Shown piece after piece: positions 8,622-18,495 of a stretch of 64,000 nt of DNA. The DNA is from Suttonella sp. R2A3. GTDB lineage: Bacteria > Pseudomonadota > Gammaproteobacteria > Cardiobacteriales > Cardiobacteriaceae. The notes below the pieces were generated by a model. It did no database searches and was not told the origin of the DNA. It worked only from the letters and a program-made list of their open reading frames with translations. The position numbers were made by a program, and so were the translations under genes. The DNA is taken from the NCBI RefSeq assembly GCF_021513215.1, contig NZ_CP090975.1, positions 737,501 to 801,500 of the forward strand, read 5' to 3'. The number at the start of each line of letters is the position of its first letter. The stretch's first letter is position 1.

Positions 8622-8650
8622 CGTTTATAAGTAAGCTCGAGCCAGTTTAG

Positions 8651-9118
8651 TTAGCGACTCCAGCACTCGATCGACTGGGGGTCACGAACACCCTTGCCGT
8701 TAGCTGTTTTCGCATTTGATTGATTGAGGGTAAATGTACCGCAATCATCTTTAGCCTGAACACCGGTTGGCACAGCTTGTAGGGTATAAGTTGACGCATC
8801 TGGTCCGGCTGAAAAACTGATGTCATAGCGTTTTGTGCCACTAGCTGGTGAGCGATCAAGCCCCCATGTGGTGAGCATCGCATTATCAATATCTTCATCG
8901 GCTGCGGTTTTATTATAACGACGCGTCACAGTATAAGTTTGCTGCAGCTTTTGCGCCGCTTCCTGCAATACATTACGCGCATCAACCCGATGACTACGTA
9001 AGACATATTCTTGGTAGCTCGGGTAAGCAATCGCTGCGATGATGCCGATGATTGCCACGACAATCATCAGCTCGACCAAGGTAAAGCCTTTATTTGTTGT
9101 GTATCTTTGTTTAATCAC
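8651..9118 (-). CDS. pilE: Type IV minor pilin PilE
   Basis: Minor pilin that joins the priming complex at the tip or base of type IV pili. The leader [11 protein letters not shown] precedes [20 protein letters not shown], a class III signal cut by PilD between Gly and Phe, with Glu5 of the mature helix present. Two Cys near the C-terminus (DDCGTF and IECWSR) fit the D-region disulfide loop. The start codon is GTG at 9118, with AAGGTGA just upstream. It is the last gene of the pilus operon. Position and length (155) indicate the minor PilE rather than a major pilin. Confidence 0.88.
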   Translation of the reverse strand: MIKQRYTTNKGFTLVELMIVVAIIGIIAAIAYPSYQEYVLRSHRVDARNVLQEAAQKLQQTYTVTRRYNKTAADEDIDNAMLTTWGLDRSPASGTKRYDISFSAGPDASTYTLQAVPTGVQAKDDCGTFTLNQSNAKTANGKGVRDPQSIECWSR

Positions 9119-9160
9119 TGATCACCTTTTTTCACTAACTACCACTCATTCTCATTAGAT

Positions 9161-9676
9161 CTACTCTATATGCAAGCGCCCTTCATTACTCACCACCAGT
9201 TTAATAGCGGTTGTTTTTCCATCATTATAAGCGAAGCTCACAGTAGCGCCACCAAATCCACCATCAATGCGGCCGGTGGGTGCGAATATAATATGCGCTC
9301 TTGTCGAAGTATGGGTCGTACCATTAAATGTTATATCAATATTATTCGACATATCGGGTGGTGGTACATCGCGTAAAACGCGATCAGGTTTGCCACTTTG
9401 ATATAAAACAATCCAACCTTGGTTATAGTTACCGCTATTGCTGCAACTCTCCCCGTCACTACTAGCACAAAAATGAATTTTTTCTTTTAAGCGCATCGCT
9501 TCAGCTTGCGCAAAATAAAAAGAGCTTTGCCATTCATTCAGCGCACTTTTTAGTTTAGAGCGCGCCACCATTTCACTAAAATTTGGCGCAGCTAAGGCAA
9601 GTAAAATACCCACAATGGCAATAGTCACCATCAACTCGACCAAGGTAAAACCTTTATGTTTATGGGATTTATTCAT
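9161..9676 (-). CDS. fimT: Type IV minor pilin FimT/GspH family
   Basis: Pseudopilin-like protein of the FimT/FimU (GspH) family, part of the minor-pilin complex and in some species linked to DNA uptake. The prepilin leader ends at KHKG, followed by FTLVELMVTIAIVGILLALA and then a GspH-like beta domain. One Cys pair (HFCASSDGESC) lies near residue 80. The ATG at 9676 was chosen because AAGG lies eight bases upstream; an in-frame GTG at 9685 overlaps that site. The gene follows pilX by ten bases. FimT or FimU is the main uncertainty. Confidence 0.85.
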   Translation of the reverse strand: MNKSHKHKGFTLVELMVTIAIVGILLALAAPNFSEMVARSKLKSALNEWQSSFYFAQAEAMRLKEKIHFCASSDGESCSNSGNYNQGWIVLYQSGKPDRVLRDVPPPDMSNNIDITFNGTTHTSTRAHIIFAPTGRIDGGFGGATVSFAYNDGKTTAIKLVVSNEGRLHIE

Positions 9677-9686
9677 ACACTTCACC

Positions 9687-10403
9687 TTAAGGGGTAAGGA
9701 TATAGGTTGCTTGAGCCATGTGATTGGTCACATTATCCCCACTACCATCATCCACGCCAAAGCCAACTGCCGTCACGCGCAAGACCACGCTCTTTTTTGT
9801 TCGTGGATCAGCAACGTTTAGGTCTAATTCATCTGGCGCAAAACGCTCAATAATATAGCGTGGTGAGATCACAGCCGCACCTTCTGCTAGGGTTTGCTTA
9901 AGCTCGGTTACATACACGCTGTCTGCCAATTTATTAGCAGTAAAAGTATTGCCGCCGGCACGGAACTGATTACCCCAGTTAGCACATGTCCAGGCCGGCG
10001 AGGATGGATCTGGTGATAGACATGGCCCTGGATCACCTTCGACCACAAACCCAAGATCTATCGCCGCTGTGCTTTGCCAATAGGCCAAATTATCGGCCGC
10101 CACCGCATCAGCTTGATCGGCTTCACACGCAGCCTGTGACGCACCTGTTGGGCAAGGTGGTGGTGTAAATCCTGGGGTTTGCTGAGATAAAATAAAGCCT
10201 TCTGCGCTGCGCAATGCGACTTCGGCGCCTTCGACTGCCATACTGAGCTCTTGATCGATACCGGCTTTGCGCTCTTGTAGCTCACTACCTGTGAGCGTAA
10301 AACGCAGCAATAGCAAGATTAACAGCAAGAAAATAAGCGCACTAATTAACACAACACCGCGTTGCTTTGAATGGTTTGAAGAATGAGCAGATACCATTAA
10401 CAT
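9687..10403 (-). CDS. pilX: Type IV pilus assembly protein PilX
   Basis: Minor pilin-like protein with the N-terminal hydrophobic helix QRGVVLISALIFLLLILLLL, cut after Gly, and lacking Glu5 as is usual for PilX. The rest (238 residues) is a soluble domain with three Cys (PPCP, AACEAD and WTCANW). The strong ribosome site GGAGGCGATA precedes ATG 10403. It sits between pilW and fimT, the position expected for PilX, and shares their operon. Sequence identity in this family is low, so the call rests on helix type and gene order. Confidence 0.85.
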   Translation of the reverse strand: MLMVSAHSSNHSKQRGVVLISALIFLLLILLLLRFTLTGSELQERKAGIDQELSMAVEGAEVALRSAEGFILSQQTPGFTPPPCPTGASQAACEADQADAVAADNLAYWQSTAAIDLGFVVEGDPGPCLSPDPSSPAWTCANWGNQFRAGGNTFTANKLADSVYVTELKQTLAEGAAVISPRYIIERFAPDELDLNVADPRTKKSVVLRVTAVGFGVDDGSGDNVTNHMAQATYILTP

Positions 10404-10413
10404 TATCGCCTCC

Positions 10414-11535
10414 TCAACGTGTCACATTGAGTGAGTTAGGAATACTAAACACCCGAACCGCGCGGCGATACAAGCGATTATCGCCTGCAGCCATCGCCAC
10501 ATTATCTTCAAAAGTGTCATCATTTTTGCGCGCACAGGTTGGGCGTTGATTATTTTGTGCCTGACGTAGTGACGCCATTTGCGTCCCATCCGGTGGATCA
10601 GCCGCAACGATCAAGCACACCTCAACGCCGACTACTGCTGACCACAACAGCGGCACATTAGCTTTAGTTATTTCACCTGCTGGACGAATATCGGCGACAT
10701 AGCGTCCACTCTCGCTACTAGACACCCCTTTATCGACCGGGATGGCGGCGGTTAGCAAATAACGAAACGTTAGTTCCTCAACGCCCTGGACAACCGGTTC
10801 TGTATTTCCACCGTTACCTGCACAACGAAAATTGCCATCGTTAAGCTCATACTGATTAACCACAAAACCATTTGCTGTATCAGGAATCGCCGATCCGGTA
10901 CAATCCAACGCACCTTTATCACTGGCAATGCCCGTATTATCCAAAACCTCTTGTGTAGCACTTCGTAAACTCAAACCCGATTTACCACTCACACTCACCG
11001 CCTGGTAGGCAATACGAATCCCTTGACTGGTACTGCTCGCATCAGCACCTGAACAGCCTGCAGGAAATGCAACAGACGTAGGAAAAGCTGTATCACAGCC
11101 TTGCACCGGCATCATACGGCTATTACTGATATAGCCAATTGCTGAATATTGATTAGGATCCACTAACAAAGGAGCAGTAAAATCATCGGATTTACCATAG
11201 ATTTTATCAATTCTTTGGTTAGCGTTACTTAAAAGCCCTGCGGCATAACGCGTACCGATTGGACTATTCACACCACCACTACCATTACCTGCGCTACCAT
11301 CTTTGGTAGGCGCATCCATAATATCGACAAACCCAGCTTGACGAAAATCATTCGACAGACGACGAAACACTTGTCTTGCGGTCTCATCGAGTTGTGCGGT
11401 CACGCTTTGCTGTTTCGCCACATTATTGGCGGTAACATACACAGAAGTCAGCGCGAGCAAAATAACCAGCCCTAACGATAGCGCAACCATTAATTCGATT
11501 AGGGTAAAGCCTTGTTGTTTCACGTTATTCATCAT
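10414..11535 (-). CDS. pilW: Type IV pilus assembly protein PilW
   Basis: Large minor pilin of 373 residues. The leader MMNNVKQQG precedes FTLIELMVALSLGLVILLAL with Glu5 intact, then a long beta-rich domain typical of PilW. Two starts, 11535 and 11532, are equally likely (ATGATG). The gene is five bases downstream of pilV and ten bases before pilX, clearly cotranscribed. It would bridge PilV and PilX in the tip complex that carries PilY1. Confidence 0.9.
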   Translation of the reverse strand: MMNNVKQQGFTLIELMVALSLGLVILLALTSVYVTANNVAKQQSVTAQLDETARQVFRRLSNDFRQAGFVDIMDAPTKDGSAGNGSGGVNSPIGTRYAAGLLSNANQRIDKIYGKSDDFTAPLLVDPNQYSAIGYISNSRMMPVQGCDTAFPTSVAFPAGCSGADASSTSQGIRIAYQAVSVSGKSGLSLRSATQEVLDNTGIASDKGALDCTGSAIPDTANGFVVNQYELNDGNFRCAGNGGNTEPVVQGVEELTFRYLLTAAIPVDKGVSSSESGRYVADIRPAGEITKANVPLLWSAVVGVEVCLIVAADPPDGTQMASLRQAQNNQRPTCARKNDDTFEDNVAMAAGDNRLYRRAVRVFSIPNSLNVTR

Positions 11536-11540
11536 GATGC

Positions 11541-12098
11541 CTATAGCGTCACCAACATACTTACGCTGCGAAAAGCCTCACCTGCTGAACCTTTATCACT
11601 TTCTGCGATATGTCGCCAAAAGACAGAGACGCGGTATTGATCACCAACTTTATCAATATAGCCCGCACCTTCAGGTAAGCTCGCTGCCACATCAGCCCCC
11701 CAATCATGCAGATCTCGTTCAGCAGCAGCTTTGGCTAACTGCTCGATGGTACAAGATGCAGAACAAGCGCTCGCTGCTGATGGTGGCGTCCAAGCCGTAT
11801 TTTCCGGATCAGGGTTACTCCGCTCGCTCGCACTTGCTGGATAAAGATAGTCATCGTTATTCGCAGCCATGCGATTTGTGCGCATGCGATCGGTTATTTG
11901 CTCTATTTCTCCCAAAGCAATCGAGCGGTATTCCGCAGTCTGGTTATAACGTACACTGCTTTGCAGCATCGAAATCGCCATCGTCATCCCCAAACCGACC
12001 ACTAGCAACGCAACCAACACTTCAAGTATCGTCATCCCCCACTCGCGCCGTGTATGCGAAGTCGAGCCAGCTTTAAGAGATACGTTGTGATGATTCAT
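11541..12098 (-). CDS. pilV: Type IV pilus modification protein PilV
   Basis: Minor pilin of 185 residues with an unusually long leader of about 21 residues ending REWG, followed by MTILEVLVALLVVGLGMTMA. Position +1 is Met instead of the usual Phe, while Glu5 is present, so PilD cleavage and assembly remain plausible. The C-terminal domain has Cys in SACSASCTIEQ. It is 34 bases downstream of pilY1 and just upstream of pilW. PilV is the standard partner of PilW in this order. Confidence 0.88.
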   Translation of the reverse strand: MNHHNVSLKAGSTSHTRREWGMTILEVLVALLVVGLGMTMAISMLQSSVRYNQTAEYRSIALGEIEQITDRMRTNRMAANNDDYLYPASASERSNPDPENTAWTPPSAASACSASCTIEQLAKAAAERDLHDWGADVAASLPEGAGYIDKVGDQYRVSVFWRHIAESDKGSAGEAFRSVSMLVTL

Positions 12099-12132
12099 AG
12101 CGTTAACCTATCAGCAGTCGTCAGGACTATAT

Positions 12133-15100
12133 TTAAAAAGTGATATCACGCAGATTTAGGCGATACAAGCCTCTAGATCTCATACCCGTAACACCCTCAT
12201 CATGTTCACATTTCTTAACAGAAATATTCTGCGATCCCAAACCTGCCTGATCGCCAACCAATGCCCAGTATTCAGCGCTTGGCATACAGGTATTATCTGG
12301 TGCATCAACGGCAGTACTACTTAAGATCGCTCCTTCACCGCTGCCACCAGCATCTCCATTAGGAGTGGTCGCAAGCGCTTTCTCTGAGCTTCTACCAAAG
12401 AGGACAACGGCTGTGGACATCCCTTCTAACTGGAAGCCGGCTGCAGCTTCTTGCTCATCGCCTTCACCGCGTGTTTGGTTGGTGAAATAAGCACTTTTAC
12501 CCATGGTTAACGCGCCACCTGTGCGCACATCAACCCCCATCAGCCAACTTTGACCACTACTTTTTGTGGTTGAAACACTTGTCGCATCACAACTGATTTC
12601 ATTATTTGCACTATCATCGCCCTCTTGTTCAACGCTATAGCTGCGCGTGGTAAAGAATGCAGTGGTAGTGAGCACTTCAGGTTTAACAACAATCCGCTCA
12701 CCCGTCCCTTCAGGTAGCTTCACGATCCAACCCTTATGATCATCAGCTACCTCATTTTTTGAGATGAAACGTAACTTTTTGCCGTTAACTGTGGTCTCGG
12801 TCAAGTTTTGTTCAAGGAGTTTATCTTGAGTAACTGCATTAGATGGTGCCGTGCTGAGATCATCAAACACGCCCATCAGCGCCTGTTGGTGTTTATTATG
12901 CAAATCAGCCTGGTAGATATCACTACCGGTACCAAAGATCACGATATAATTATCTTTATCTTGACGGAACACTGCAGGTGCTGCGGTAATCGGTTGACCA
13001 CCGGCGCCTTGATAGATTTTCGACGCGCTCCATGTCGATGGCGCACCACGCAGGTCAAAGCGATACATATTACCGCCATAGTCCCCAGCATAAGCGACAT
13101 CCACTACCCCATCAAAATCGACATCTACCAAAGTTGGCGAGGCTAATCCACCAATCCCACCAGTGGCTGAGATTTTTGTCACCTCTGTCCCTTTGGCATG
13201 ACCATCAGATGCTGCACCAGAAGTCCCCATTTCCTGACCTAACACATCGTAGACATATAATGTAGGCAATGATTCAAGCGCAGGTGAAGGGCTGATGACG
13301 TTAGCTGGATTGATGTTATAGCCATTACCAAAGAAGGCATAAAGTCGCACGCCAGTCTCAACGTTAGGTTGACCGCCTGCAAACCATTGTGTCGCAACCT
13401 GGCCAATTTGCGGTGTACCAACCGTATAGCCAAGCTTGTTGGTCGACCCTTTTTGCGTTTCCCAAAGTGGCACATTGGCTAATAATTCAGAATCTGTGCT
13501 TGAATCAAGCCCTGTTGAAGAACCATCAACGCGATTATGCCCACCAATATTCAGCGCGTACACGCCGCGGCCACCTTGTCCCATCGCACCAACAACCAAG
13601 GTTTGTTGATTTTCGACAACTGTTCCGGCGCTATTTTTAACCAATGGCGTAGTGCGGTATACCATCCCACCATTGTTTAAGTATAGGTGTGGTTGATCCA
13701 CAGAACGCCCATAGCCAGTCTCAGCAATTGCTTTGAGGCTTTTTGCAACCGTATCACCACCATCAGCAGCCTCACGTTGCATTGCCCCCGGGATATAATT
13801 ACCCAATAAAGTATAAGGGCTGGTCTCATTACCATTAGCTTTGAAAAAATAGACCATGCCATCGTTAGCGGCGGTGACCACATAGCGCTCACGCCCACCA
13901 TCGTTAGGCTTCATCATGGTGAGGATTGGCGCGCCCAGAACATCGCCCATCATCCGCGCAACATCAGCCGCGCTATCAGTACGTTTACGGTATTTTTGCA
14001 CCGATCGGTTTTCAGGATTAGGTAACACGCTCGCAATGGCGTTTTCAATTTGTGCATCAGTTTTGTTCGGATCACGCAGTAACCAAGGCATAAGTCCTTG
14101 CTTAAATTCCGCTTGGCTTTTTAAGCCAAAGAAGCTTTCAGCACCCGAATCCTGATAATCACGCAACCATTTTGTTGTGCTGCCATTATTAATCATCACC
14201 CAGCGAGAATTTGGAAAAATTGGTGAACTCTGGCTACTGTTATCAATCGTACCGTCAGGATTGACTTTGTTAAACAGTAATTGCGATCCCCAAATGGTTG
14301 AATCCAGGGTTAGATACGCTGCCAGGTCAGTCACTGTTGAACCGCTGGTTGTCGGTGTGGAAATCGACACACTATCTCCACCCACATAGGCTGAGGATGT
14401 TTCTACTTGTGATAACGCCGAGCGCAAACTGTTATACAACCCATCTTCGCTATTAGCAACAAAATAGCCATTTGGATAAGTACTAGTAGGAACATCATCG
14501 GGCAAAACGGGGTTAGGCTGCGCACCATGCTTGAGATAACGCGTCCCATAAGCACTCACACCATCACCAAACCCAATCGTAAAGGTTTGTACGGTTTGTT
14601 TTTTACTGTCTTCATATCCTGGATCATCAGGATCACCATAAGGTTCATTCCAACCTTTTCCTTCAACATCCGTGCCGCTTGACCTAATATCTAAACGGGC
14701 AGCCGTATAGCTATAATAACTTAACCCTGCTCCAGATCTGGCACCAATACTATTCACATAGGCGGATCGTTCATTTGTATCTGGAAAGTCTTTTCCTGAA
14801 ACATTAAACCAAGGAAAAACATATTTTTTCGGAAAAGGGTGACTGGCTGGTAAATCATCAAAATAACTTTTATAGCCTGTTAGATAATTAGCTATAGGTT
14901 TATACCCCCTGCTAGAACTCTCGCTCGCATTAGAGTCACCATCAGAAACCACAATTACGTAACTTTTTTGACAACGGTACTGCAAAGCATCCATCGTTTT
15001 GATCAAACCTCGAACATAGCCTGTTGTACCTGGCGTTCCACCATCAGCGGTTATTCGATCAATATTATTTAGTGCCTTGGCTGCATTTCCGAAACTACTA

Positions 15101-15528
15101 TCCCAAGACCAATATTTAGATCCCCAATATCTATAATCAATATTAATAGGAAACACCGCCCAATTAATTTTATCGCCAAAGCCTTCTACAGGATTACCGC
15201 TACTATCAACCCCACCATCAATCAATTTAGTTAGCGTATCTTTCAATACAGTAATACGATCTTTCCATGATCCAGGCACACCATAGCCCATACTCCCCGA
15301 ATCATCGAGCACTAGCATGACATTCGGCTTAGGGCGGTTACCGGTAACTGTGGTCGTGGTTTCTTGTAAATGCAGTGGTACCGAGGCAAACGGTGAACGT
15401 GGCAACTCTACACCTGCGTTCTTTGGCTCATCGGCAGCGCTCGCTATGGTACTTAGCGAACAGGCAAGCGCGATAGATAACGCTAATGCGCTGTGTTTGA
15501 ACACATAATAATTATTTTGACCACTCAT
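12133..15528 (-). CDS. pilY1: PilY1-type pilus tip adhesin with von Willebrand A domain
   Basis: Exported protein of 1131 residues that caps type IV pili and acts in adhesion, surface sensing and control of retraction. Residues 1-31 form a signal peptide ending IASA. A vWA domain near residues 65-370 carries the metal-site motif LVLDDSGSMGYG. The C-terminal half (about 520-1050) is the PilY1 beta-propeller, with a calcium-loop-like DVDFDGVVDVAYAGD near residue 800. At least five Cys are scattered near the end. It is the first gene of the pilus operon, whereas in Pseudomonas pilY1 follows pilX. The upstream 186 bases should hold the operon promoter. Confidence 0.92.
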   Translation of the reverse strand: MSGQNNYYVFKHSALALSIALACSLSTIASAADEPKNAGVELPRSPFASVPLHLQETTTTVTGNRPKPNVMLVLDDSGSMGYGVPGSWKDRITVLKDTLTKLIDGGVDSSGNPVEGFGDKINWAVFPINIDYRYWGSKYWSWDSSFGNAAKALNNIDRITADGGTPGTTGYVRGLIKTMDALQYRCQKSYVIVVSDGDSNASESSSRGYKPIANYLTGYKSYFDDLPASHPFPKKYVFPWFNVSGKDFPDTNERSAYVNSIGARSGAGLSYYSYTAARLDIRSSGTDVEGKGWNEPYGDPDDPGYEDSKKQTVQTFTIGFGDGVSAYGTRYLKHGAQPNPVLPDDVPTSTYPNGYFVANSEDGLYNSLRSALSQVETSSAYVGGDSVSISTPTTSGSTVTDLAAYLTLDSTIWGSQLLFNKVNPDGTIDNSSQSSPIFPNSRWVMINNGSTTKWLRDYQDSGAESFFGLKSQAEFKQGLMPWLLRDPNKTDAQIENAIASVLPNPENRSVQKYRKRTDSAADVARMMGDVLGAPILTMMKPNDGGRERYVVTAANDGMVYFFKANGNETSPYTLLGNYIPGAMQREAADGGDTVAKSLKAIAETGYGRSVDQPHLYLNNGGMVYRTTPLVKNSAGTVVENQQTLVVGAMGQGGRGVYALNIGGHNRVDGSSTGLDSSTDSELLANVPLWETQKGSTNKLGYTVGTPQIGQVATQWFAGGQPNVETGVRLYAFFGNGYNINPANVISPSPALESLPTLYVYDVLGQEMGTSGAASDGHAKGTEVTKISATGGIGGLASPTLVDVDFDGVVDVAYAGDYGGNMYRFDLRGAPSTWSASKIYQGAGGQPITAAPAVFRQDKDNYIVIFGTGSDIYQADLHNKHQQALMGVFDDLSTAPSNAVTQDKLLEQNLTETTVNGKKLRFISKNEVADDHKGWIVKLPEGTGERIVVKPEVLTTTAFFTTRSYSVEQEGDDSANNEISCDATSVSTTKSSGQSWLMGVDVRTGGALTMGKSAYFTNQTRGEGDEQEAAAGFQLEGMSTAVVLFGRSSEKALATTPNGDAGGSGEGAILSSTAVDAPDNTCMPSAEYWALVGDQAGLGSQNISVKKCEHDEGVTGMRSRGLYRLNLRDITF

Positions 15529-15714
15529 AAAACACCTCGGGTGCTATCGATAGACTACCATCTTTTCGTAAAGCAAATAATATGCCGCTTTAAAAATTAG
15601 CATGGATAACAAGATAAACAACTGCCTAAAAAAAATGAACAAAAGTTAGCATCATAACTACAGTATTTATCAATCAATACATTGATTCTTTATCATTATA
15701 GCAGTATCGAGCCA

Positions 15715-16845
<1,131 letters not shown>

Positions 16846-16866
16846 TTAAAAACTTGTGCGCATTAA

Positions 16867-16893
16867 AAAAGGGAAGGCCAGACCTTCCCTTTA
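16867..16893 (-). terminator. Terminator of the peptidoglycan-binding protein gene
   Basis: Nine-base perfect stem AAGGGAAGG/CCTTCCCTT with a five-base loop, followed by TTTTTT on the reverse strand. It starts about 20 bases past the stop codon at 16914 and insulates tgt from that gene. Confidence 0.85.
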
Positions 16894-16913
16894 AACACAT
16901 TTGGAAGATCTTA

Positions 16914-17870
16914 TTATTGGCTAATGCCTAAAGCTTCCAATGTTTCCATGGTAACGCCGCCAACGCCTAGACCATTATCACGCTGATATTGCTCTAAAGC
17001 ACGTGTGGTTGATGGCCCTAACGCGCCGTCGATCCCACCAGCGTTATAACCTGCTTCATTGAGCGCTTTTTGCACTTCTTCAATGGTTGACTGGTTAACC
17101 GAATTCTCACACAAAACGCTTTCCCAACGCATTTGCGCGTCAGCGATTTTATCGTATACCGTCACTTCCGCGTATTCTGCAGGGATTTCACGGCGCACTT
17201 CTTCCGCCTCTTTAACCAACTGCTTCACACGTACTGTTTCGTATTCTGCTTCGAACGGAACTTTTTTAACTTCCGCTGGCTGGTCGATAACTTGTGTTTC
17301 AATCGTCACAAACTGGCTTTCAACCGGGGTTTCTTTAACTTGTACCGCTTCTTGAACCACTTTCTTAGTGATTGTAGTGTTTGCCTGTGGGACTTCGGCC
17401 AAACGCATAACCTCACTCACCGAAGCAAATTCTCTATTAGACCCTTCAGAAAACGCCGACATATACGCAGGCTTAGACACAATTTCTTCGTTGATTTCCG
17501 CAAACTGTGGCTCAATCACTTCTTTTTCTACCGTTTTTGGCTCAACTTCGATTTCTTCTTCAACCGTTTTATACGTCGCAGGGATGATTTCTAAACGCTC
17601 ACCCGCTGGCTTAACCATCACTTCTTTTTCGACCCATTCGTATTCTGCTGGCACAATTTCGATGGTCTCTGAGGCTTCTTTCACTATGACTTGTTCCACT
17701 TTGGGCTCAAATTTAGCCGGAACAATAATCAACGCCTGACATTCGCCCGCTTTTGCTTGAGGCACAGTCAGAGAGGTACCAACGCTCGCTGTTCCGCTAG
17801 CTTCTTGTGCTTGAACCAACCCTGTTAATGAAGCGGCAATGACAACCGCCAAGGAACTACGTTTCATCAT
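16914..17870 (-). CDS. Exported repeat protein with C-terminal peptidoglycan-binding domain
   Basis: Secreted or periplasmic protein of about 318 residues. A signal peptide ends LVQAQ. Residues about 30-240 hold imperfect copies of a unit of roughly 22-30 residues, pattern (V/I)PAxYxxVExEVxVKxA, as in VPAEYEWVEKEVMVKPA and IPATYKTVEEEIEVEP, rich in Glu, Val and Lys. The C-terminal 60 residues form a PG_binding_1 domain (VQKALNEAGYNAGGIDG, then GPSTTRALEQYQ). A linker with WESVLC precedes it. I know proteins of this layout only as uncharacterised peptidoglycan-binding proteins. An ATGATG pair starts at 17870 with GGAG nine bases upstream. It has its own terminator. Function beyond wall attachment is unknown. 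Confidence 0.8.
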   Translation of the reverse strand: MMKRSSLAVVIAASLTGLVQAQEASGTASVGTSLTVPQAKAGECQALIIVPAKFEPKVEQVIVKEASETIEIVPAEYEWVEKEVMVKPAGERLEIIPATYKTVEEEIEVEPKTVEKEVIEPQFAEINEEIVSKPAYMSAFSEGSNREFASVSEVMRLAEVPQANTTITKKVVQEAVQVKETPVESQFVTIETQVIDQPAEVKKVPFEAEYETVRVKQLVKEAEEVRREIPAEYAEVTVYDKIADAQMRWESVLCENSVNQSTIEEVQKALNEAGYNAGGIDGALGPSTTRALEQYQRDNGLGVGGVTMETLEALGISQ

Positions 17871-17952
17871 GTATGATTTCTCCAGATACAACAGAATGAC
17901 AAATAAAACTAACTGTGTACTTTACCGTAAAAAAGCACGGCGCACAAAGTCT

Positions 17953-18369
17953 TTAGCGAATAACCATCACAGATTTATCGCTGTAGCGTGAGACTCGTGC
18001 CGCATTAGGGCCTAAGCCTTTAGCGCCTGGTTTTGATGCGCTTAAGATCACCAATTCACTGCCTTGCTCAGTGGCTAAGCGGTTGATTTCTTCATAGATG
18101 CTGCCGTGCGCCACCATATGCTGCACTTTCACACCTTGTGGAAAATGCTTTTTGCTAAAGGCGTGCAACTCCTCCTGACCTTTTTTGATCAGCTGGGTGT
18201 CGTAGTCTTTCGGCAAGAAAGAAGAGACAAACCCAGCGCCTAACGGCGGAATCACATGAACCAATTGATAAACCGTATCATTATTACCTACAGCCAAGGC
18301 GTGATTAATAATCCGCACCGCCTGTTCTTCATGATTAAGATCGATCGCGACCATAATTTTTGCAAACAT
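17953..18369 (-). CDS. Universal stress protein (UspA family) linked to the TRAP transporter
   Basis: Cytoplasmic Usp-fold protein of 138 residues. The N-terminal strand MFAKIMVAIDLNHEEQA and C-terminal GLGPNAARVSRYSDKSVMVIR fit the family. The usual Gly-Ser of the nucleotide loop is Gly-Pro here, so ATP binding may differ. AAGGAG sits five bases before the ATG. It lies 126 bases downstream of the TRAP permease on the same strand, as TeaD follows TeaABC in Halomonas, where the Usp protein modulates the transporter. A similar regulatory role is inferred. The second Usp in the window (42887-43315) shows the same Gly-Pro change. Confidence 0.85.
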   Translation of the reverse strand: MFAKIMVAIDLNHEEQAVRIINHALAVGNNDTVYQLVHVIPPLGAGFVSSFLPKDYDTQLIKKGQEELHAFSKKHFPQGVKVQHMVAHGSIYEEINRLATEQGSELVILSASKPGAKGLGPNAARVSRYSDKSVMVIR

Positions 18370-18495
18370 TTTTTCTCCTTCGTATTAACGAGTATTCGAT
18401 ACTGTTAAGTGGCAAACATGGCGTTCCAACGAAGGGAGTCTCAACAACTCACCGAAGCGGAATAACAAAGCATGCTACGCACAGCTTTTACTCAC

